DNA of 64,000 nucleotides from Pleodorina starrii. Lineage: Eukaryota; Chlorophyta; Chlorophyceae; Chlamydomonadales; Volvocaceae. Made by a program: the position numbers and the translations under genes. Of the stretch, positions 59,711 through 64,000 are shown in pieces; position 1 is the first letter of the stretch; every line of letters begins with the position of its first letter. The DNA lies in assembly GCA_030267565.1 (NCBI GenBank), contig BRXU01000017.1, positions 2,636,501 to 2,700,500 of the forward strand, in the 5' to 3' direction. The notes below the pieces were generated by a model. The model was not told the origin of the DNA, did not search any database, and was given only the letters and a program-made list of their open reading frames with translations.

Positions 59711-62700
59711 CCTCCTCGACAGCCTGCGCGACGCACGCATATATTGTGTGTATGTGTGTGGTTTGAGTATGTGTGTGTAGGTGTGTACGTGTATGTGTGT
59801 ATTTGTGTGTATGCGGCCTTTGTCGGTCCAGGTGTGGACTGGTGGCTGGTCGGGGCCCGGCATGGTCGGGTCTTCCGTCCGGTTTCCGTTTTTCGGTTTG
59901 TCGCGCCCGCGCTGTTGCCGTGTGTCGCCTCGCGGGCTGTGCGGGCGTTCTGCGGCCGCGCGGCGCGGCAACGGCCTTGGCGCTGCGCGGGGGGCCGGGT
60001 TCTGCATCAAGATGCCCCCCCCGGGGAGCGAAGGCAAGGGAAGGGAAGGGCATCACCAACATCTGGGAGGAGCACAGGTAGAGGAGCATACGGTACCGTA
60101 TCTGCCCCGCGCGCCTGCCTGGCAGCCTGTCTGCCTGGCTGGCCATTTGGGGGAGGCTTAGGGTACACCCCGGCAGACACACGTCTCGTGTCTCGTTTGC
60201 GCGTGCTCGCGTGTGTGTGTATCAGGGCCGCGGCGGGTGGGAGCGGGTGTCTCATGCCGCCCTGCGTCGGCATTGGCGCAAGCCGGCATCGGGGCCTGGC
60301 AGCGGGGCTTTGCCGGCGGCGACGGTTGCGATGGTAGTTGTACTCATTACGTGGCGGACCTGATTCTGACATCGCGTCCCGTTTTGTTATGGTTTGGTTT
60401 TTGGTTTTAGTTTGGTTTTCGTGACTCTGCGACTCGCCAGTACTCTTCCCACGCGCTTTGCGGGCGAGAGGGCGTCTCTTCAGACCTTCGGACTCGCGCC
60501 CGGCGCCCGGCGACGAATCGCCGCCAGCTGCCCCTTCCCGGTCAGCAGCTCTAGGCGCTGCATAATCGCTGCGTTATGGATTCCCTGTTTTCGGTTCATT
60601 GTGTATGTGGGGGAGGCATGGCATGGCGCGGATGGGGACACGAGGCGCAGCAGGCCCCCGGTTGTGGTGGTGGTGTGACTGGTTGGGGTGCTGCGCCGGC
60701 GCCGGCGGGGCCGCGGGGGCGAATCTCTCTCTCTGGGGCATCATTTCGCCCCAACCCCCACGCGCCCCGGGCTGTGTGGGTCGCGCAGCCCCCCGCCCCC
60801 CCGCCCTCCCCCGGTCGTTGCTTTGTTTTGCATGTGGCATTACCTCGGCGGGTCCGGGATCCAGATGCCCGACGGCCCCCGGGGCTGCAAACGTTTCAGG
60901 TGGCCCTCTTGAACACACAGACGTCGGGACTGCTGGGGCGATTGGAGACTTCGGAGTCCCCCCCCCCGTGGCGGCCGCGCCAGCCGTCCAGGCCCCCGGG
61001 CATTTGGGGGGTCGGCGGTTGGCGGCAGCGGTTGCGGTTGCGGAAATAAACTGATTTGGCTGCCCTCCCTGTAGTTTTGGCACATGCCCACCTCGCGGTC
61101 GCTGCGTTCCATTTGGCAGCTCAGCTCCTGATGCACTGCACTGCACGGGTGGTTGGGTGGATGTGGAGGGTTGGATGGATTGGGGGGTTGGACGGATTGG
61201 GGGGTTGGATGGTAGAAGGCCGGGGGGGGGGGCGGGGGTGGGATGGCGGCACCGCGCATGATTGCGAAAGCGCGCCCCGCGGTGGCTCTCCGCCGAACCC
61301 GCCCCCCGGCCCCCCGGCCCCCCCGCCTGCTTAACCACACCACACGCTTGCTTCTGTGGTCCCTCGCGCGCGCATGTACGTCTGTGTGTGTGCGCGTGTC
61401 TGCGTGTGTGTACATTCCTTTTGTTTGTTGTTTTTCTGAGGCTTTGAGTATTGAAATAGAGCAAATCGGCATCGTAGTTTCTGTCGTTCACGCCGGTGGT
61501 GATGGTTGTGGTGGTTGAGGTGGTGGTGGTGTGCAGGCGGCGGATGTCTCGTCCGGCGGCGGTGGCGGTGGCGCTGCTTCGGAGGGAGCTCCGCGAGCCC
61601 CCGGCCTGCTCCCAGCTGGGGACCATTTGCTGCCTGTACGGTATCGTACCACCTGGGCCATTACGAATTACGGTGCGGTCAACAGCGCGTCGAGATCCCC
61701 GGATTGCGGAATGTGGAATGCGCGGCTGCTCTCCGTGATATTATGATTAAACCCCATTTTGGGGCCGTCCGTCCGGATTTCAATTGGATCCGTTCCGTAC
61801 GGTGACGTGTACTGTACTGTACGACGGGCGTCGTTTTGCCCGCGGTGTTTTGGTCGGCGGCTCCGTCTGTCCTCCGAGATTGTTCTTTTCGGCGCCAGGT
61901 GTGTGTGTTTGGGTGTTCAGGTTTTGGTGGATGTTCGGGTCGTCTGATGATGGAGTAGCGGAGTAGCGGAGCAGAGCAGGACGACCCGGCGCCGAAGTCT
62001 GGTCAAGCCGCGCCGCGCCGCGCCGCACCGCGCGCCGCGCGTGTGTATGTATGTGTGTGTGTGGCGGCGGCGGCAGTCCGGCGGCGAGTCGCCTTTAGGA
62101 TGCTGGCTTGGGGCGGAGGCTTTGATTGGCGCGTTTTGGAAGGGGCGGGGGGGGCCATGTGGGGCCCCTGTCCTCTTGCCCGTGCGTGCGGTGAAGCCCC
62201 ACGCCCCCGAGGCGCCGCGCGGCCGTCCGCCCTTGCGCTCGAGCGTGTCCAGGAGCGACGGACTGTGCTTGTTTGTTTGTTTGTTTTGGTACGGTAGTAG
62301 CGGTGATGATGATGGTGGTAGCGATAAAATTCGTGCTTTGGGGTAAAATTCGTCTTTCGTAGTCGTAGTCGTCGTCATCGATGTCGACATGGGTGGGTGG
62401 ATGGATGGTTCGCGCCGATGTCGGTATTGTCGTTGACATTTTGATGGTCGTTGTCGTGGTCATGGTGGTTGGTTGTGCTCCGCCCTCGCCCGGCCATGGC
62501 CTCATGCCGTACGACGGGTACGGCACTCGTACAGCAGCGTCTCTCTTGGAGTCACGGTCGGGGCCGGATACGGAGGCGATCCGACTTAATCCAATCGGAA
62601 AGGAGGCGGTCCGGTCCTCCCATGCAGCTATGCGGTCGGCGGAGCGGTCTTCAAATCGTGTGTTGTGTTTCGTTCACTTCTTTGCTTTGGTTAGAGGTTC

Positions 62701-63476
62701 GGGGAGGGAACCAAAGGTCGCGCACCGTAATGCACAGGCACCGCAATTCCACGGCGGGTTGAAAATGCAAGGTGTACACCACCTCGGCAGTATTCATACG
62801 ACACCATACCATATCACGCAAGGGTTGGTGGTGGTGGTGGTGTGTGTGTGTGTGTTGCGTCGCGTCGCGTGTGGCGGCGAGTCGTCGTATATTGTGCAGC
62901 AAGGTCGAAGGGTCCGTCGGTGGGTCGGTCGGTCAGTCGGTCGATTTTCGCGCACAGCATTTGATTTTGCGGTTTGATGTTCGTACTTGGACGAAGATAT
63001 TTCCTTGGGCGGCCAGTGATCCGCGAGAGCCTGAATCATCAAAATTCGTTTACAGGATCACACACATACACACACACGAGACATGACTGCGAGAGAGATG
63101 ATGGAAAAATGAAATTCCCGTGATGACAAAGTGCCCGCTTGTAACACAACCTCATGTCAAAGCAGGCGACGATGCCACCTTGGCCCCCTTTCGGCACAGC
63201 AGCGTCGAACAGCCCGGCATGACATGACCCCCCTCACCTCCCCGCCCCAACTTCCTCCCCATCCGAGTGTCTTTGTACAGATCCAACCCTAAGCCACCAG
63301 CCACACATGTGTAGCAGCTGTACAAGAGCTGCACGTGATAACAAAAAATACGGTACCTGCAGGCAAGGCGGGGAACCAGTGACCGGGCTTCGGACACTGG
63401 AACCGACTTACCAGTACATTGCGTGTGTGCGTGTGCATGCGTGCATGCACCCTTCGTGGGGGCCATTCCGTGGAGC

Positions 63477-64000
63477 CCATGGGTCGAGCCTGGGCCCATG
63501 GGTCGAGCCTGGACCCATGGGTTGAGCCTGGGCCCATGGGTCGAGCCTGCACCCATGGGTTGAGCCTAGTCCCATGGGTCGAGCCTGAGCCCATGGGTCG
63601 AGCCTGAGCCCATGGGTCAAGCCTGGGCCCATGGGTCGAGGCTGGGCCCATGGGTCGAGGCTGGGCCCATGAGTCGAGCCTGGGCCCATGGGTCGAGCCT
63701 GGGCCCATGGGTCGAGCCTGGACCCATTGGCCGAGCCAGGGACAATGGGTCGAGCCTGAGCCCGTGGGTCGAGCCTGGGCCCATGGGTCGAGCCTGGGCC
63801 CATGGGTCGAGCCTGAGCCCGTGGGTCGAAACTGGGCCCACGGGTCGGGCCTGGGCCCACGGGTCGAGTCTGGGCCCATGAGTCGAGCCTGGGCCCATGG
63901 GTCGAGCCTGAGCCCATGGTTCGAGCCTGGGCCCATGGGTCGAGCCTGGACCCATTGGCCGAGCTAGGGACAATGGGTCGAGCCTGAGCCCGTGGGTCGA
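63477..64000. repeat. 19-bp satellite with 228-bp higher-order period, truncated by window edge
   Basis: About 27 head-to-tail copies of a 19-bp unit (consensus gtcgagcctgggcccatgg) with point variants. A distinctive block beginning gacccattggccgag recurs at 63721 and 63949, exactly 228 bp or 12 units apart. Because 19 is not a multiple of 3, all frames stay open and give false repetitive ORFs. Confidence 0.95.

Larger units (their letters stand above)
57914..63476. other. Gene-poor GT-rich region, possibly long 3'UTR of the ePHD gene
   Basis: No supported coding exon on either strand. The plus strand is persistently G+T rich with microsatellites, as in sense-strand non-coding parts of other genes here, which suggests at least the first part is transcribed rightward. 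TGTAA occurs at 59706 and 63138. The last 300 bp before the satellite become C-rich. Confidence 0.5.

Noticed and set aside
63289..63973. Several repetitive ORFs of period 19 residues
   Set aside because: Created by the 19-bp satellite, which stays open in all frames.
63477..64000. CRISPR-like array
   Set aside because: Units are contiguous 19-bp tandem repeats with no spacers, in a eukaryotic nuclear genome.

Overview
The window is nuclear DNA of a green alga of the volvocine group (Chlamydomonadales: the Chlamydomonas, Gonium and Volvox lineage). The evidence is very GC-rich third codon positions, proteins padded with long Ala, Gly and Gln runs, genes split by many GT-AG introns, TGTAA polyadenylation signals downstream of most stop codons, and protein families that are eukaryotic and often plant-like. 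I cannot name the species. No CRISPR array, bacterial operon or complete mobile element was found. All gene models were built by hand from splice sites and reading phase. Unless an entry says otherwise, every listed intron has a GT donor and AG acceptor and the exons join in one open frame.

Layout from left to right. 98-6652 (-): DNA polymerase lambda-like X-family polymerase with an N-terminal BRCT domain. 7938-11636 (-): DBP2/DDX5-type DEAD-box RNA helicase with an N-terminal WW domain and a Gly/RS-rich tail. 12287-13207 (+): intronless unknown protein with one predicted membrane segment. 13943-15998 (-): HCNGP/SAP30BP-like nuclear protein. 17256-21358 (-): RRP1/NOP52 ribosome-biogenesis protein. 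22433-26458 (-): deoxyhypusine synthase. 27001-28513 (-): AIG2-like gamma-glutamylcyclotransferase-fold protein. 28880-33496 (+): unknown protein with a signal-like N-terminus. 34146-36343 (+): METTL22-like methyltransferase. 37195-41936 (+): isoprenylcysteine carboxyl methyltransferase (ICMT). About 42717-43749 (-): unknown, partly resolved. 44467-47460 (+): membrane-anchored dual-specificity phosphatase. 50279-57913 (+): very large ePHD-finger chromatin protein. 57914-63476: gene-poor GT-rich DNA. 63477-64000: a 19-bp satellite that runs off the window edge.

Most genes are housekeeping: DNA repair, RNA metabolism, rRNA processing, eIF5A hypusination, prenyl-protein methylation and chromatin. 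Three divergent pairs start within 400-720 bp of each other and may share promoters: helicase with the 12287 gene, AIG2-like with the 28880 gene, and the 43749 gene with the phosphatase.

The main unexplained features are: a dispersed octamer TGCCGTAC/GTACGGCA, counted by eye about 25 times and almost absent from 6-26 kb; a higher-order 19-bp/228-bp satellite; what looks like a duplicated, mutually exclusive exon in the AIG2-like gene; a GC-AG intron; and two uncharacterised proteins.
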